From: Pseudeuparius sepicola
Lineage: Eukaryota; Arthropoda; Insecta; Coleoptera; Anthribidae
Length of the DNA: 64,000 nt
Direction: 5' to 3'
Assembly: GCA_963920635.1 (NCBI GenBank)
Contig: OY987306.1
Span: 12,170,001-12,234,000 of the forward strand
Shown here: positions 23,948 to 37,529 of the stretch, one piece after another
How positions within the stretch are numbered: position 1 is the stretch's first letter
How the letters are laid out: each line of letters begins with the position of its first letter
The notes under the pieces: model-generated
What the model was told of the DNA's origin: nothing
Seen by the model: the letters and a program-made list of their open reading frames with translations, nothing else
Databases searched by the model: none
Program-made: the position numbers and the translations under genes

Positions 23948-26900
23948 TATTTATAAATACAGCTGTTATTAAAGAAGATCTATTATTTTATTTTATTAGT
24001 TAAGTAGATAGTTTTATTTTAAGTTGACGTACCTTTTTCTGTGATATTGGAGTTTTTCTATTTTATTTTGTTTGCTATGGAATATTTTATGTTTTTTTAT
24101 AAATAAAAGGACTGGTTCATTTAATATATTGTATTACCTACTTAGTTTATTTTAAGTTTACTTATTTTCTAATAAGGTGCAATATTCAGCGGCAAAACAT
24201 CCTGTTGCTTTTTAATCCAGTATTGAAATACTGTGCATGGTTGGTCCATTTTCAAATTTCATAGCCATAGCCATCTGATTGGTCGATTTATCAATGCGGT
24301 AAGTGATCGATATTAAATCCGTCTTCCGCTAAATTTCTCAGGAGGTACCTAATAAGTTAGTGGTCAATTACAAATACAAGTAGCATTTTTAGGTGCAGGC
24401 GCAGGCACGATATGCATCAGAAACTTTCTCCTATTTAACTACATATCGAACGCCAAATTATCTCTAACTTTTTCCCTAAATATCCAATATTGATAAACCT
24501 CTCCCATTGTTATTACCCAAAGCCGTATGGCCGTGTAAACTTGATCTCCACTTTGCGGTTTAGTTTTGTAACAAATTATCGTAATCGACTCTGTTATTAC
24601 TTCATGGTTCATTGCCGCCAGGTACAATGTCAAGATCTTCGTAATTTAGCAGTTGTAAACAAACATTACTATTGCTATTAACTACTGAAATTAATCATCT
24701 GGACTCATTTGGGTTGAGAGTTTCCTAACTCTCGCCTACCCCATTGACTGGTGGGGGAGGCCCTGATGTCCATCTGCATTGGCATAATGTGCTACATTAA
24801 CTTGTCATTAGTAGTCACCTATAATATACTATTCGATTCACACCCACCCACAAGTTAGACCACAGTGTATACATAGTGTAGGTATATTCTAAGTGGCTCC
24901 CTCAAAATTTTTCGGAAAAAATCGCCAATTGGTCCATTAGTGTAACGGAAGGCCTTATTTTGCCATCAACAAAGTGGGTCTATGGTCACTCCTGAATATT
25001 ATGTTGGAAAATCGAAAAAATAAAAAAACACTTTTTAATGCTTGCCCCCCCCCCCTCGAATAACTTCCTATGGACGCCCATATTCACAGAATAATGGAAT
25101 TACTTGGAAGTATCCTGCAACTGAAATGCTGAAACGACGAACGTACATCGTCCCATTTTTCAATAAAAAAAATTTCAAAAAAGTCAAATAGCAATGACAA
25201 ATTTCAGATCAACAGCTTCATTATTTTGGGAGATATTGCCAATTTCAAAAAAAGGACTTCACTCCTTGTATTTCAGTCAACAAGCGTCTAAGAGAAAAAT
25301 GTTATACGACAAAGTCACATTTTTTTAGCATAAGGTACCCGCACAGGATTTTTTTGTAAGCATAAATGGGACACCCTGTATATTATAATAATGTACCTAT
25401 ACGAGATTTGGCAAATGTGAATCTATACAGGTGCAGAAAATATAATACTTCGGCTATCCACCGCTTTCTACTCTCAGGATTGGATGAAACATTTTTAAGT
25501 TGCGTTATCGCCGATTATAAAAACCTTTAAAGAAACAGAATGTAGGTATATTACAATATTATGGGACCGGTGATTGCCAAACATGCGGTTCAGCGTGGAA
25601 TGTTTTTGGGGAAATTGTATGTGTTTACATAATAATTATTACTCGTATTCGTCGACTGTAAAAAAACTGATAAACAACAACATTTTCCACCAAAAAATTT
25701 AAAGACCTATTTATTCATGGACGAAGGCGTACAGAATAGTGGCACATTGCTGATTTTGACTATTATTTGGAATTATAGGAATAAACAAAACACGAGTTTT
25801 TGTTTAAATTAAGCATAATATCGAGAAGTGAATCGTGAGAAGTGAATAATTGTATATATTTTATCGTTAAAATGCATGAGTCTTTTGCTTGCACATCACA
25901 CATCACCACGTGACGGGAAGTACCTATAGTTATTGTTTCGTCAAAAATGTTTCAAAAGCTTGGATTCGCTAAATAATTGGATTAAAATGTTCTAAAGTCC
26001 AAAACCAAAGTTTGAGTAAAACAAATTTGGTATCGGTGTGGGTGTGTCTGTCTGTGTGTGTTCCTAGGATAACTTAAGATATCAGCTTCAAATATGATAT
26101 ACTCAAAGATCATTATATTCTATGATCTTGTATAGATAAGCTTGCCTACAGTGAGACGGTTCGGATTGCTTTTGGACAAAATCTCTCTTCGTGAAGGGGG
26201 AAAAGTATATTATTTATTTAGTTCTTCGCAATACAATAGTTTTAGCCAATGAAACTACTATACATAATTGTTACTACAGATCTTTTTTAAGGGTGGTTGA
26301 TAGGGAAGCAAAGGGATGAAATTGCTAACGATATATCGTTTTCTTTGTTTTTATTGTCCAAAACTTCAATGTTGGCATTATTTTGCAGAAAAAACTAAAT
26401 TAGAATGGTTATGATTATGAGGAGATGAAAGTCTAAAAAAGTTAAAGTACGTCCGTATATTTTGGGATTTGTTTGCAATGTGCAATATTGGAATTTAGTA
26501 TTAAACAATTTCAAAAGAGTGATGTGGACGTAGTGATTAGATGCGGTAAGTGATCATACTAAAACTACATAATTGCAATTTTGTGTTAGTAAAATAAGTA
26601 CCTACCTAAATCACAAATGGAGAATTTGACTCGCTTTTGGCAATTGGTGTTGAAATTGGTTGGCAATTCGTTCGTTCAGTTTATTGAGTTTATCGCATCT
26701 AAGAGTAGAGAGTAGGCTTATACTTGGATAAACTTAGTAACTCTGATATTTACCTGATGTTTTATTTTAGAATAAAGAACAGTTTATACATTTTAATTTA
26801 ACGCCAAAGAATCTTTATGGCAGTTAATGTTGCGAATTTGTAATAATTAGATTTTGTGAAACTCAATTATTATTTTTTATTTTGCAACAGAAAATCAGTT

Positions 26901-27134
26901 TTGCATAATATGTATAGTTGGCATCGCTCCATAAAGTCACTTGCAACATTTAGTTGCCTACTTAGTTAATACACATATACGGTAATACGCAGAGTGGCGG
27001 ATTAAAAAGTTTGCCGCCCCTATAGGTCTTTCAATAATTGCCACCCGAAACTTGGTAATAATAATAATATATGTATAATAACAATATAATAACAAAATTG
27101 TGCATGATATAAAAGCTTGTTGCGCGAATATATA
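23948..27134. other. Intergenic, repeats only
   Basis: No coding homology. A C-run followed by a 'ggacgcccat' motif (about 25040-25080) repeats the theme seen at 18150. A CAGGGTG-type end occurs at 25370-25380. A (TG)-rich stretch, 'gtgtgggtgtgtctgtctg', lies at about 26035. Confidence 0.35.
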
Positions 27135-28407
27135 CAGGGTGTCCCAGGTTTTTTTGATCAGGACATTTTGTAAAAAAAAAAACTCATTGTAACATGGGTT
27201 GCTTATACTGGTTTTTCGTGTTAACACCCCTGAAATCTAAGTAGGCTGGGGAAATAGAACGGCGCAATTTTTTTTATAAATATGTCCCTAAAAGGTCATC
27301 ATTTGCGAGGTATTGGTTTGGCATTGCCGCGAAATCCTGGCCTACTGCGATTTTTTAAAGGGGTGCGTTTTTCGAAAAACCCTATTAGGCATTTTTTTAT
27401 TTAAAATCTGACACCACAGCGTTAATCAGAACACCATAAAACCCCCACGTAGCAAATTCGAACAAAAAATATACAGGGAGTTCCATTCTGCAGGGTGTCA
27501 AAGTTGAGCAAAATAGGAATTTTAAACTCATCTGGCGAGTCAAATGTGCCATGGAATCACTTCGAAACAGTTGGATGACGAACAGGACCACTCACAGTGT
27601 CGATGTGCAAAGATCCAATAAAAAATATACAGGGTATTTTTCTCTGGACCAGCTCAAAATGCTAAATTTTTATTAAACTTTATATTGGTCAAAAACAAAA
27701 GCAATTTATTTCTTTACATCATCCAACCAACAAATAAAAACAATTCAAATTGTTGGACCAATAAAGTCACTGTCTAAGATGATACATTTTCTGTGCGTTT
27801 CCTGTTGCGGCACACCAGCCACCTTAACTTATATGGACTTAGTGACTGGCAGGCTTCTGTATTTTTTAGACTTAGTTTGTTTGTAATGTCTGGGGTGGTT
27901 TTGATATACTCGATTTTTGACCTGTATAAAGTTTAAAAAATTCAGCATTTCGAGTTGCTACAGAGAAGAACACCTTGTATATTTTTTATTGGATCTTTGC
28001 ACATCGACACTGTGAGTGGTCCTGTTCATCATCCAACTGTTTCGAAGTAATTCCATGGCACACTTGACTCGCCAGATGAGTTTAAAATTCCTATTTTGCT
28101 CAACTTTGACACCCTGCAGAATGGAACTCCCTGTATATTTTTTGTTCAAATTTGGTACGTGGGGGTTTTAGGGTGACCTGATTAACGCTGTGGTGTTAGA
28201 TTTTAAATAAAAATATGCCTAATAGAGTTTTTCGAAAAACGCACCCCTTTAAAAAATCGCAGTAGGCCAGGATTTCGCGGCAATGCCAAACCAATACCTC
28301 GCAAATGATGACCTTTCAGGGACATATTTATAAAAAAATTGCCCCGTTCAATTCCCCCAGCCTACTTAGATTTTCAGGGGTGTTAACACGAAAAACTAGA
28401 CACACTG
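27135..28407. mobile_element. Fold-back element, family B, copy 1
   Basis: The left end CAGGGTGTCCC (TA before it) and right end CACACTG (TA after it) bound a 1.27-kb inverted repeat with arms of about 520 bp. An internal end-like word, 'acagggagttccattctgcagggtgtcaaa', suggests an older element nested in both arms. Core sequences recur in 46973-48187. Confidence 0.78.
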
Positions 28408-28413
28408 TATGTA

Positions 28414-29075
28414 CAGGGTGATTCAAAACTATGCGGCACCCTTTCAGGGTTGTAATTTACTCGTTAAAATAAGACAAAAAGTTCATATCACCTTGGGTCC
28501 AAAAACGCTTCGTTACGAAGATATCGAAAATGTTGATTTTTGTTTATACCTTCCAAACCAATAAGAATATTTAAACCAAACTTGGTACACAATAATACCC
28601 TCATAGGGTGACATAACACATGTTAATATCAGGTCTCCAAAGTAACCAGTGGCGGAGGTATGGGTAATCAGTACCAAAAATAGTACGGCTCTGTACAATA
28701 CAAAAATTTATTATCTTGTTGAATAAATAATACAATATGGAACAAAAAATGTCTTTTTCATTTTTTTCATATCTCCCTTTCGCGGAAAATTGGAGTTTTT
28801 CCTATTTCTCATCTTTTTTGACTCTTTACTTTACTTTGAAGTAACTATTATTTTAAGTAAACGAAAATCAAATGGAATTGCAGTAGGAGTAGGTAATTTT
28901 TGATTATTATTGGTTTGGAAGTTATAAACAAAAATCGATATTTTTTTGAAAGCTTAATCACCCTGTATCTTGGTAACGAAGCGTTTTTGGACCCATGTTG
29001 ATATCAACTTTTCGTCTTATTTTAACGAGTAAATTAGGCCCCTGAAAGGGTGCCGCATAGTTTTGAATCACCCTG
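28414..29075. mobile_element. Fold-back MITE, TA-CAGGGTGATTCAAAACT
   Basis: Perfectly placed TA flanks (28412-28413, 29076-29077) and inverted ends (CAGGGTGATTCAAAACTATG and its complement) define a 662-bp unit. The TIRs are about 115 bp. It lies immediately beside the family B element. Confidence 0.82.
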
Positions 29076-29117
29076 TATAAACATAAGTCCTAAAGTTCTT
29101 CGTTCCTAAGATACACT

Positions 29118-29350
29118 AACATGATGGGCCTGCGAGACCAAAAAGGTAACCTCAAAAAAGTTACGAGTAAAAGCACGATCCAAAAACAGCGCAAGTTGCG
29201 CTCTGTGAGACACGTACTTGGAAATTGACATTTTCAGCTCATTCTCCACTTCATCCAGTGCCAAATTTCAGTTCAGCAACTTAATTGTTTTGGGAGATAT
29301 TCATAATTCAATTTCAAAAAGAGAAACTAACAACGCCCTGTATCTCAGAA
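29118..29350 (-). mobile_element. Fragment of fold-back family A
   Basis: This matches the right arm of 7470-8480, with shared words 'aaaaaagttacgagtaaaagc' and 'caaaaacagcgcaag'. Both termini are missing. Confidence 0.65.
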
Positions 29351-30008
29351 ACGAAGAACTTTAGGACCTATGTATATATAAGAAACCCACCTTTCAATGA
29401 GTTCAAAGTCCTGGGAAAATGTATTTATCTATAAAATAAATTTACACACAAAATCTCGCGACAAGCTTATTCATTTATTTCAATACCTAATTTAAATGTG
29501 GTGTTCAAATATTATTAAGTACATAGGCAGTCTACCTGGTGCTAATTTAAACCTTCGAGCAGGTCAGTTTCCTTTTATTGCCATCTCTTGTTTTGAATTA
29601 TTCAGGGCAATTTTGCAAACATTTTGTGGTTTTTATTTGATTTGTCAAATGTGATACTAAAATCTTGAATAAATCGATAATTACTGAACCAAATGTACCT
29701 ATTATCACAAGTGGGCGGGGCCTACGGGGTTGGAGAAGGGGAGGCACTTGATACGCCATTTTGGTTCCCCGTCCATACTACCGAAACGGGTTTTGCCGTT
29801 TTTTATCTCTTTTATTTTCGGAGATATAGCCTATCGAAACTTTTCAAAATATCACCCGGTATATCACTTTAACACCTTAGCCCAGTTCGTATTCAAATTG
29901 AACTATCCTGCTTACACTACTTCAGGAATCACACGTAAAACGATAGCACGAATATTTCCTTAAATATACCAAAATATCAAATGTTGACAAAATTTTATAA
30001 AAGAAGGC

Positions 30009-30543
30009 AGTGGCTATTTATACGTCCGCCTTATATAAAAGGCGGTATACGTCTTGTGCTCTCATTGGCGAGTTGAGTCACGTGACTTCCTTGGAAGTAC
30101 ATTTAACTCCATACACGCCCGACTCCGAAGTGAACTTACAAAATAGATACGTCGGAAGTGCATTTTTCTCAAGCATCAAGCATCTTTGCAATAAAGAGCG
30201 TGTATGCCCTCCCTTTTGCTCGACGTTTGACGCGCGCCGAATGTCGGACGAAAATGGGGGATAGCCAAAATTTCAAGAAAATCGGGGGTGGGTAACACCA
30301 TTGGAAATAATTACCACTTTTTTCATACCGCAGAGCCCATCGTCGAAAAAGGAGGGCATACACTCCTTATTTCAATGATGCTTGAGAAAAATGCACTTCC
30401 GACGTATCTAAATCAGTTTACTTCGGACGTGCATCGTGCATGGGGTTAAATGTACGTCGAAAGAAGTTACGTGACTCAACTCGCCAATAAGAGCGAAAGA
30501 CGTATACCGACTGTCATATACGTACGACGTATAAATAGCCACT
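30009..30543. mobile_element. Fold-back element, AGTGGCTATTTATACG termini
   Basis: The ends AGTGGCTATTTATACGTC and GACGTATAAATAGCCACT are inverted copies. The arms extend about 220 bp and include a TCACGTGACT E-box-like palindrome in the left arm. The open frames inside are palindrome shadows. Confidence 0.75.
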
Positions 30544-30650
30544 TTCTAAAAAAAAATAGGCTTGGCTGGTATAAGGATACCAAATCTACTTAGATTTTGT
30601 ATTTACAAGGCTATTTTTCGTATTTTGTAATTTATATGGATAAATTCGAA

Positions 30651-30893
30651 TGCCTGAAAGGGACACTCGCCTTTTTTTAGATCCGCTCCTAAAATTTCGA
30701 ATTATAAGAAGAAACTTTAATATTTCGTCTTATAATTTAAAGCTTCGAGTTGTAAGTTGAAATATTGACGGTCAGTATTTCGACTTATAAGTCGAAAGTT
30801 TAATGCTTCGAGTTATAAGTCGAAATTTTAAAGTTTTGACTTATAAGTCGAAATTTTAGGAGAGGATCTAGAAAAAGGCGAGTGTCCCTTCCA
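30651..30893. mobile_element. About 240-bp MITE with internal short repeats
   Basis: The inverted ends contain 'gggacactcgcctttttt', then 'agatcc(g/t)ctcctaaaatttcg'. The centre repeats 'tcgacttataagtcgaaa' several times in both orientations. Confidence 0.72.
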
Positions 30894-31880
30894 GGCCTTC
30901 TTAGAATCCTAACATAAGTACTATACTATAGCTAAACAGATTTTCTTAATCAATATTTGTTCATATTCTTAAAAATCATGGGACTATAGGAGCGGTAACC
31001 AGATTATTAACCTCCACTGTTTTGTCACTACCTACTCCTTATTGGAACACAATCCTGCGATTATAGAAATTTGTGTATAAAAAGATGCTCATTCCTATTA
31101 GCAATTACTTTTTAGAATTTGTAGAATACTGTAAATGTGATCTTACACAATATTTCTGCGTTCGGAGAGATTTGTTTATATACCTATAACATGCAATACC
31201 TATATAGTTTCAGTATGCGTGAAGACTAACAAGGAAACCCGGAAAAGAGCGACGTTTCCTCATTCTATACATTAATAGATATGGATTTTAATTTTTATTG
31301 ACTTTTGCTTCTGCATTTCAGTGTTATATCATCCTATTATTTAACTAATCAATTCAGTTCTAATAACATTTCGATATAAATGTGAATGTTTATATAGTTT
31401 CATCAGATTCAGATCTAGGTACTCGAAGGTTATTTGGTTATATATGCAATAGAAGTGATTCCATTGGAAGAAGTTTTTTTTCGGTTATACATGACAGGAG
31501 ACTCGTTGACTAATTTCCAATTGTGACTTCACACTTTATACAAAAATTACAAATTGTCTCATCAGAGTTCTTGTGTGATCTAATTGCGAAATTTGAGAGT
31601 TTTTTGGTATTGCGCGAAAAGTTGGAGATGGATGCCGATTCCTTTTTAAACATCATCTAGCTGTCCAAAATTGTCAAGTTTTTGTTTTTTTACGTTTTTC
31701 TGTGAGAATAAGTTAAAAATCGCCTTAAGAAACTAAAAAAAAATCTATTTTATGAAACTACCTGAGCACTTTGTTGCATAAAGCTTCTCGGTTCCACCAG
31801 TTTTCAATATAAAAGTTTTCTTCTACCAATCTTAATCGCTAATTTCTAAAATTTAAAATTTCTTAAAATAATAAAAAGGC
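30894..31880. other. No recognised feature
   Basis: AT-rich intergenic sequence without supported genes or repeats. Confidence 0.35.
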
Positions 31881-33520
31881 CCTCTTTTTTTATAGACTAT
31901 GTTACTCACCTTAAGAATTTGATTGTTTTTTTGTTTTTGAAGATCGGTTGGCAAGTAATTAGATATTTCCTATAATTGCAAACATTTGGAAAATCTGTGA
32001 TATTCCCGTTTCTGCTACATACTTTTCAAGTTGAATTATATGTTGATAACTATTAGTGCCCCCTATAGTATGGTTCATTCAAAGTTTAATATACAGGGTG
32101 TTCAATTATGATCGCCATTTTTTGTTATTTGAAAGAGGCCATATTTTTTTGTTTTTCAAACGTTAATGACCACTTTTTGATTATGCGACACGATTTTATA
32201 CTGTTCAATACCTACAATTTACTATATCAGAGTTATATTGAATTTTTTTTTTTTGTTTTTGATTATTTGCAAGTATTTGTTTTTTCATCGATTTATAGGC
32301 AGTTTGTTTTTAAAATTGTTTGCCATGGCAAACTAGATATGGTGCCCTATTGTTTTATTAACTAGGAACAGTAGCAATATAAGTAAAAATTCGTTAAAAG
32401 TTATAAAATTTTCTCATTTCTACGACATACCTTTACAAAAATAAGCTAAATTGATTGCCGATGAAGAAATTCAATTAAGACTTCAACGTTATTTCCTGGG
32501 AGTGACCAAAAACAAAATGAAGTAATTGTCAATAGAAAAATTCGCATTTTGGGATCTTAACAATCAGGGAGCCACTCAAAATAATTATACAATTTTAAAA
32601 AGTTACAGCACAATAAAAATAAGAGACCATGTTTGGGGACCAACAAACCGCCTATAAATCGATGAAAAAACGTATACTTGCAAATTGTTCAAAAACTATA
32701 ATCAATTTCGACATAACGCTGATATAGTAAATTGTAGGTACTTATTGAATCGTAGAATCAAAATATGGTCGTTCCATTTGAAGAAAAAGTTATAGCCTCT
32801 TACAAATAACAAAAAATGTAGATCATAATTGAACACCCTGTAGAGCTAAATCCAACTTTGGCTTCACCGTACTATAGGGGTATAGGGGGCACTATAATTA
32901 TCCCCATATAATCCAACTTTGGAAATGTGAATTTCCAAGAAATAACAAAAATTTGATCGGCAATCAAATTTAGCTTATTTTTGTAAAAGTATGTCGTAGA
33001 ATTGAGACAATTGACGAATTTTTACGTATGCTGCTACTTGCTACTGTTGCTAGTTATTAAAACAATAGAACACCATACCTATATCTAGTTTGCCATGGCA
33101 AAAGCAATTGTATGCGTTTTGTTTTACATATTTTTTACAATTTAAAAAAATGAGCATAATATAAAGATGCAAAATAAGAGGAAAATAAGATACCATGTTT
33201 GGGGTCCGACAAACCGCCTATAAATCGATGAAAAAACAAATACTTGCACATCATTCAAAAACTATAAAAAAATTCCAATGTAACGCTGATACAGTAAATT
33301 GTAGACATTGAACAGTAGAATCGTCTCGCATAATCAAAAATGGTCGTTACATTTAAAAAACAAAAGTTATGGCCTCTTCCAAATAACAAAAAATAGCGAT
33401 CATAATTGAACACCCTGTATAGCTAAATTAAACTTTGGCTGCATCATACTATAAGGGGCACTAATATATAGCAATCAAATTCTCTCTTAAAGGTGAGTAA
33501 CATAATGTATTTAAATGCCA
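31880..33520. mobile_element. Composite fold-back element with three arms
   Basis: An inner unit has ends CAGGGTGTTCAATTATGATC (32094) and GATCATAATTGAACACCCTG (ending 32840). A third inverted arm ends at 33417. Outside these, 'agtgccccctatagtatgg' (32055) and its complements at about 32875 and 33450 form a second layer, and 'gactatgttactcacctt' (31895) against 'aggtgagtaacataatg' (33490) forms a third. The structure looks like repeated arm duplication in one element. It is non-coding. Confidence 0.62.
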
Positions 33521-35885
33521 TTAGGCATTTTAAAAAAACTCAACTACCTAGTGATCGTTAGCGAAGAAGGCCCATTCCCCTTTTCTTCAATTGCATCTTT
33601 GAAGAAGTAAAGAAATGATGATAAGTATAGTCATGTCATGTGCAGGTGTATTTTTGGTAATTTCGTGATAGGAAAGCTTTCCATACATTTTAAAAATCTA
33701 TATAGTAAAGGTAATCCTAGATTTTGCGCCACTCCCCTATTTTTGACAGAGAGAAGCCAAAAATGAAAATCCAAGCACTGATTCTTTAATGGGACCTACT
33801 CAAAAATTCGTTTCCCAGATTCGTCGAAAATGGCTTCCGTGACGTCATTGTTAACTTTTATCTCGTATCCAAACGCGTCGAATTTGAACCAAGGAATTTT
33901 TTTCCCTAAAGAAAATAAATATCTACGCCAATGAATCGAGCTACCTTTTATCTATCTCTTCGGGAAATAGGAGAAACTCGAAACCCCTTAAAGGCCCCAA
34001 AATCGTCCAATTTTTGACACCCTGTACAGGGTTGTCTACATAAAACTGACACCCCCTGTGACTATTTTATTTAATGGCGACTTTTCACCTTTGTGACAAC
34101 TACTGTCGTCAACATGAAGCTCTTCACAAAGTAGGTAGGTACCTAAGAAACGGAGTTTTTCATATTCTAAAATCAGCTTACAAGATTTGGCAAGTCTTAT
34201 TGTATTATTATTTTTTTCTGTATATCCAAACATTTATTATTAGAAAATTACTTATACTTAGTTCAAAACTTTATAACAACCGCATTTTCGGAGCATACCT
34301 AATAAGCATTCGTTATTTTTGGCAAGTGAAAACCCTCTTTCGATTTTATACAATACGATTCCATTGGAAGAAGATTCTCCTTGTAAAATAAGTACCACTT
34401 GCTATTAAAAAAGTGGGAACCACCTTGAACTTGAATGCAACCATAACGTCGTTATGTGAAAATAATGCCGACCCTATAGTCCAGTCAATAGCTATCGGCT
34501 ATCTTTAGATAGGTACTTACCTACCTACGTTTTTATTTGTTTTGTGGTTATCAAGAAGTTATAGACAAAATCAATTCTACATATAATACGTATAATCGCA
34601 TAATAGATATACCTATTATTTTCAACAAGTTTATTTGCTTAGCAAAGTAGTAAGTAAATAATAAATATTAATGGCATTATTAGGAAATTTAAGACATGTA
34701 AACTTACCTCTTCGTAATCCACAAACACTTTTTGACCCACGAACTGAATCAACCATAATTTCATGAATACCTATACCTATATGATTACATGATGTCTGAT
34801 TGCTGCAAATTTAGTAGATAGGTACCATACTCTCGCTTTTTGTATCAACGCGAAATTATAGATACTAAATGGTTGGTTATAAAGGTCTGTAGATACTTAG
34901 TGCTATTAAATATGAAATTAATATCCGCCTGAACGATAATTTCATTTAATGGATTTTCCCTTTAAATATATAATATATATTATTTATGAAGTAGACAAAT
35001 TTTTACAGAAATCGTTAGTTTTCCCTTTGACGTTGGGTTGACCCTAAAAACTAGATTTAATCTTCAAGATTCTTGAAGAATAAAGGACAAAGATGTCAAT
35101 CATCCAGCAAAATATTAGGTAGACATTGACATCATGACACTTTTTTTAAATTAAAGGCTTCTTTCTCCGAAATATTGCCAAAATTTAATTCCTTGACTTC
35201 AACAACATAGAAAACGACATACATATCACTGTCTATTTTGGAATTATTCCCATTACGCTCTTTTCCTAATGCCGTCAAACAGAGCTTCTATTAACATTAA
35301 TTTTGTCTTATCTGTGGTCTCGCGTAATGCTAAATAAACTTTTTCATGCTCCCATTTTCCCCTTCTCGTGGAGCGATTACGTGTACAATAGGTATCTACC
35401 ATAAAATATTGTTATTAAATATTTAATTTTGTATAGTAATAACCAATTTACGTTCATTTTTAATGAAAAAAATTAAAAATTATATAGTAGTTACGTAGAA
35501 AAGTTGTAGGGGTGAAATTTAGGATGAAAACGAAAACTTGAATATTAGCAATGCAAGTGTATTTCCACGACATCAGTCAAACACGGTACCAATCCCTGTT
35601 TCTGATAAAAGGGGTTCTGTCTTCCTTATAAGTGACTGTGCCAGAATCCAACCCCAACGAGTTCCCCAAAAAAGTAGGTAGGTAGGCCCGCGAGAACGGG
35701 CCACCCCATTTTATTTCCCAAGTTAAAAAAATCAGATTTTAAGTTATTTAAGAATTCCGCGTGTATACTTAGAATTTTGAATGACGGGAATCGAATTACC
35801 TTTTTTTTTGCAAACGGCTAGAGCAACGGTTTCATTTTTGAAATCGGTTGAAAATTTAAAAAAGGCAAACTTTCAGTATTTGGTC
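33521..35885. other. No recognised gene
   Basis: AT-rich intergenic sequence. A decayed element end (CACCCTGTACAGGG) lies at about 34018. Nothing else was recognised. Confidence 0.35.
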
Positions 35886-36632
35886 CACGGGCGTAGCCAA
35901 GGGGGGGGTTTCGGGGGTTCAAACCCCCCCGAAATAAGCAAAATATTACCTAATATTATCTATCCTTGTTAAGGATAGAGACGTGAATCATTATTACTGT
36001 CGAAAAATTGAGGGGAAAAAAAGGAAGGGTGGTAAACCTAAAGGTATGGACTACTGGAAAAAATGGTGTAGTCAAGGTCAAGGGGTTTCTAATAAAGAAA
36101 CAAATTTGGATTTAGCTATCAAAGCTTCAGCTACCTTGCATGCTGATAAGAAGACTGCCTACCCCGAAATCTAGTTTGGAATGCCTAGATATGTGCGATA
36201 AAAACCTTTATCCTAATATTTACACATTACTACAAATCTTGGCTACCATTCCTGTATCCACTGCTACCCCAGAGAGGTCTTTCTCGAGCCTAAGGAGACT
36301 GAAAAACTATTTACGAAACACTACAAGTGAAAACAGACTTAATGGTTTGGCTCTAATGAACATTCACTATGGAACAGAAATTCATGCAGATGAAGTAGTA
36401 GATATATTTAAAAGAAAAAGCCGAAGATTTCTTCTTTAATGGTTTTAGATTTAGCGCAGAGGAACGAAATTAATTTATCCATTTCATTTAAAGTTAAGAA
36501 CTTTATAAATATATGTCGTAGTTTTTCGGATGGATATATAGATATTAAATTTCATATAAGTATATTTTTGTTGTTTTATTTACTTCTCAAACTAAACCCC
36601 CCCCCCAAAACTAAATCCTGGCTACGCCCGTG
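35886..36632 (+). mobile_element. hAT element, internally deleted, exact 8-bp TSD
   Basis: The termini CACGGGCGTAGCCA and TGGCTACGCCCGTG are inverted, with G/C-runs just inside. They are flanked by identical 8-mers ATTTGGTC (35878-35885 and 36633-36640), the hAT hallmark. Only the C-terminal part of the transposase gene remains. The exact duplication points to relatively recent insertion. Confidence 0.93.
36173..36439 (+). pseudogene. hAT transposase C-terminal (dimerisation) fragment
   Basis: The frame reads LYPNIYTLLQILATIPVSTA, then TPERSFSSLRRLKNYLRNT and ENRLNGLALMNIH, the conserved hAT C-terminal dimerisation block. It ends at a TAA. The catalytic RNase H-like core and BED zinc finger are absent, so it cannot transpose by itself. 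An upstream frame (35983-36174) may be an out-of-frame remnant of the same gene. Confidence 0.88.
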
Positions 36633-36715
36633 ATTTGGTCCTAAACAACTCAATAAATTTGTTGATGGTAATAGAAAAGCAAAGTAAATTATATAATCTG
36701 AACTTATTTATTTTA

Positions 36716-36898
36716 TTAAACGTGTTTGAACCGAGCACCATTAGGCCCAAGACAATAATAAAGTCTATTCTCAAATTCTGCTCTCACTTCTGCAAAAGTT
36801 TGCCTCATTAATCTCCTACATTCTCGAATAACTCCTTTTAGATCTGCCGAAAGTGTTTTTTCCGTTCCCAACAACAAACTTAGTGAGTTGTTTAGCAC
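36716..36898 (-). pseudogene. Mariner-like transposase C-terminal fragment
   Basis: On the minus strand the last 45 residues, including FENRLYYCLGPNGARFKHV, match the C-terminus of the DUF4817/DDE_3 transposases. The catalytic part is missing. Towards higher coordinates, a repeat containing 'aaatgagttatcgcaaacatgg' runs to a CAGGGTG-like end at about 37178, consistent with one long TIR of the same element. Confidence 0.62.
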
Positions 36899-37529
36899 CG
36901 TCGAAAATGGTCTTAGTGTCGTAGTTTTCTATTTTTCAAGCGATTTCAAAAAATGAAACGGTCCTGCATTCCTGACGAAATTACCTTCCAAATGAGTTAT
37001 CGCAAACATGGTGCTCCTATTTAAGATTTTAAAGTTGAGATTGAGGGGTCTCGGCGATTTTTTAAATTTATTTTCATTACGAAGATATTAAGGGTGAATA
37101 ATTTTCGAATGAATGCACTGTATGAATGCATACATCGCGGGAATCAGAAAAATACGCAGATTTTAAAAGAATATATTTAGGGTGTTCCGTTTAAAAATGT
37201 AACTTTGTGTTGTGATACTTTTAAGCAACAACTTACATACACTCCAGTAAGCTCCCCAGAAGGCGTGTGTGATTCCTTGCAACTTTTGTTTTAAACATTT
37301 TTTTCTAGCTCAACAGAAAAAATATTGAGATGGCCCATTCTAGCGTGTTACCTGTGTACCTATAATCTAACCAAGGTATTTTTTGAAATTACTTAGCTGA
37401 CAAATTCGGTTTTATATACAATTAAACCTACTTGTCATAGCATAGCAAATCATCCAGGTGCACCTATCAATACAGCTTGAGGGAGGCGATATTCTGCGAA
37501 AATATTTGCAATTCTTTGGGGAAAACAGT
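36899..37529. repeat. Residual arm of a CAGGGTG-type element
   Basis: This probably contains the long TIR belonging to the transposase remnant just before it, ending near 'tagggtgttccgtttaaa' at about 37178. The rest was not recognised. Confidence 0.4.
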
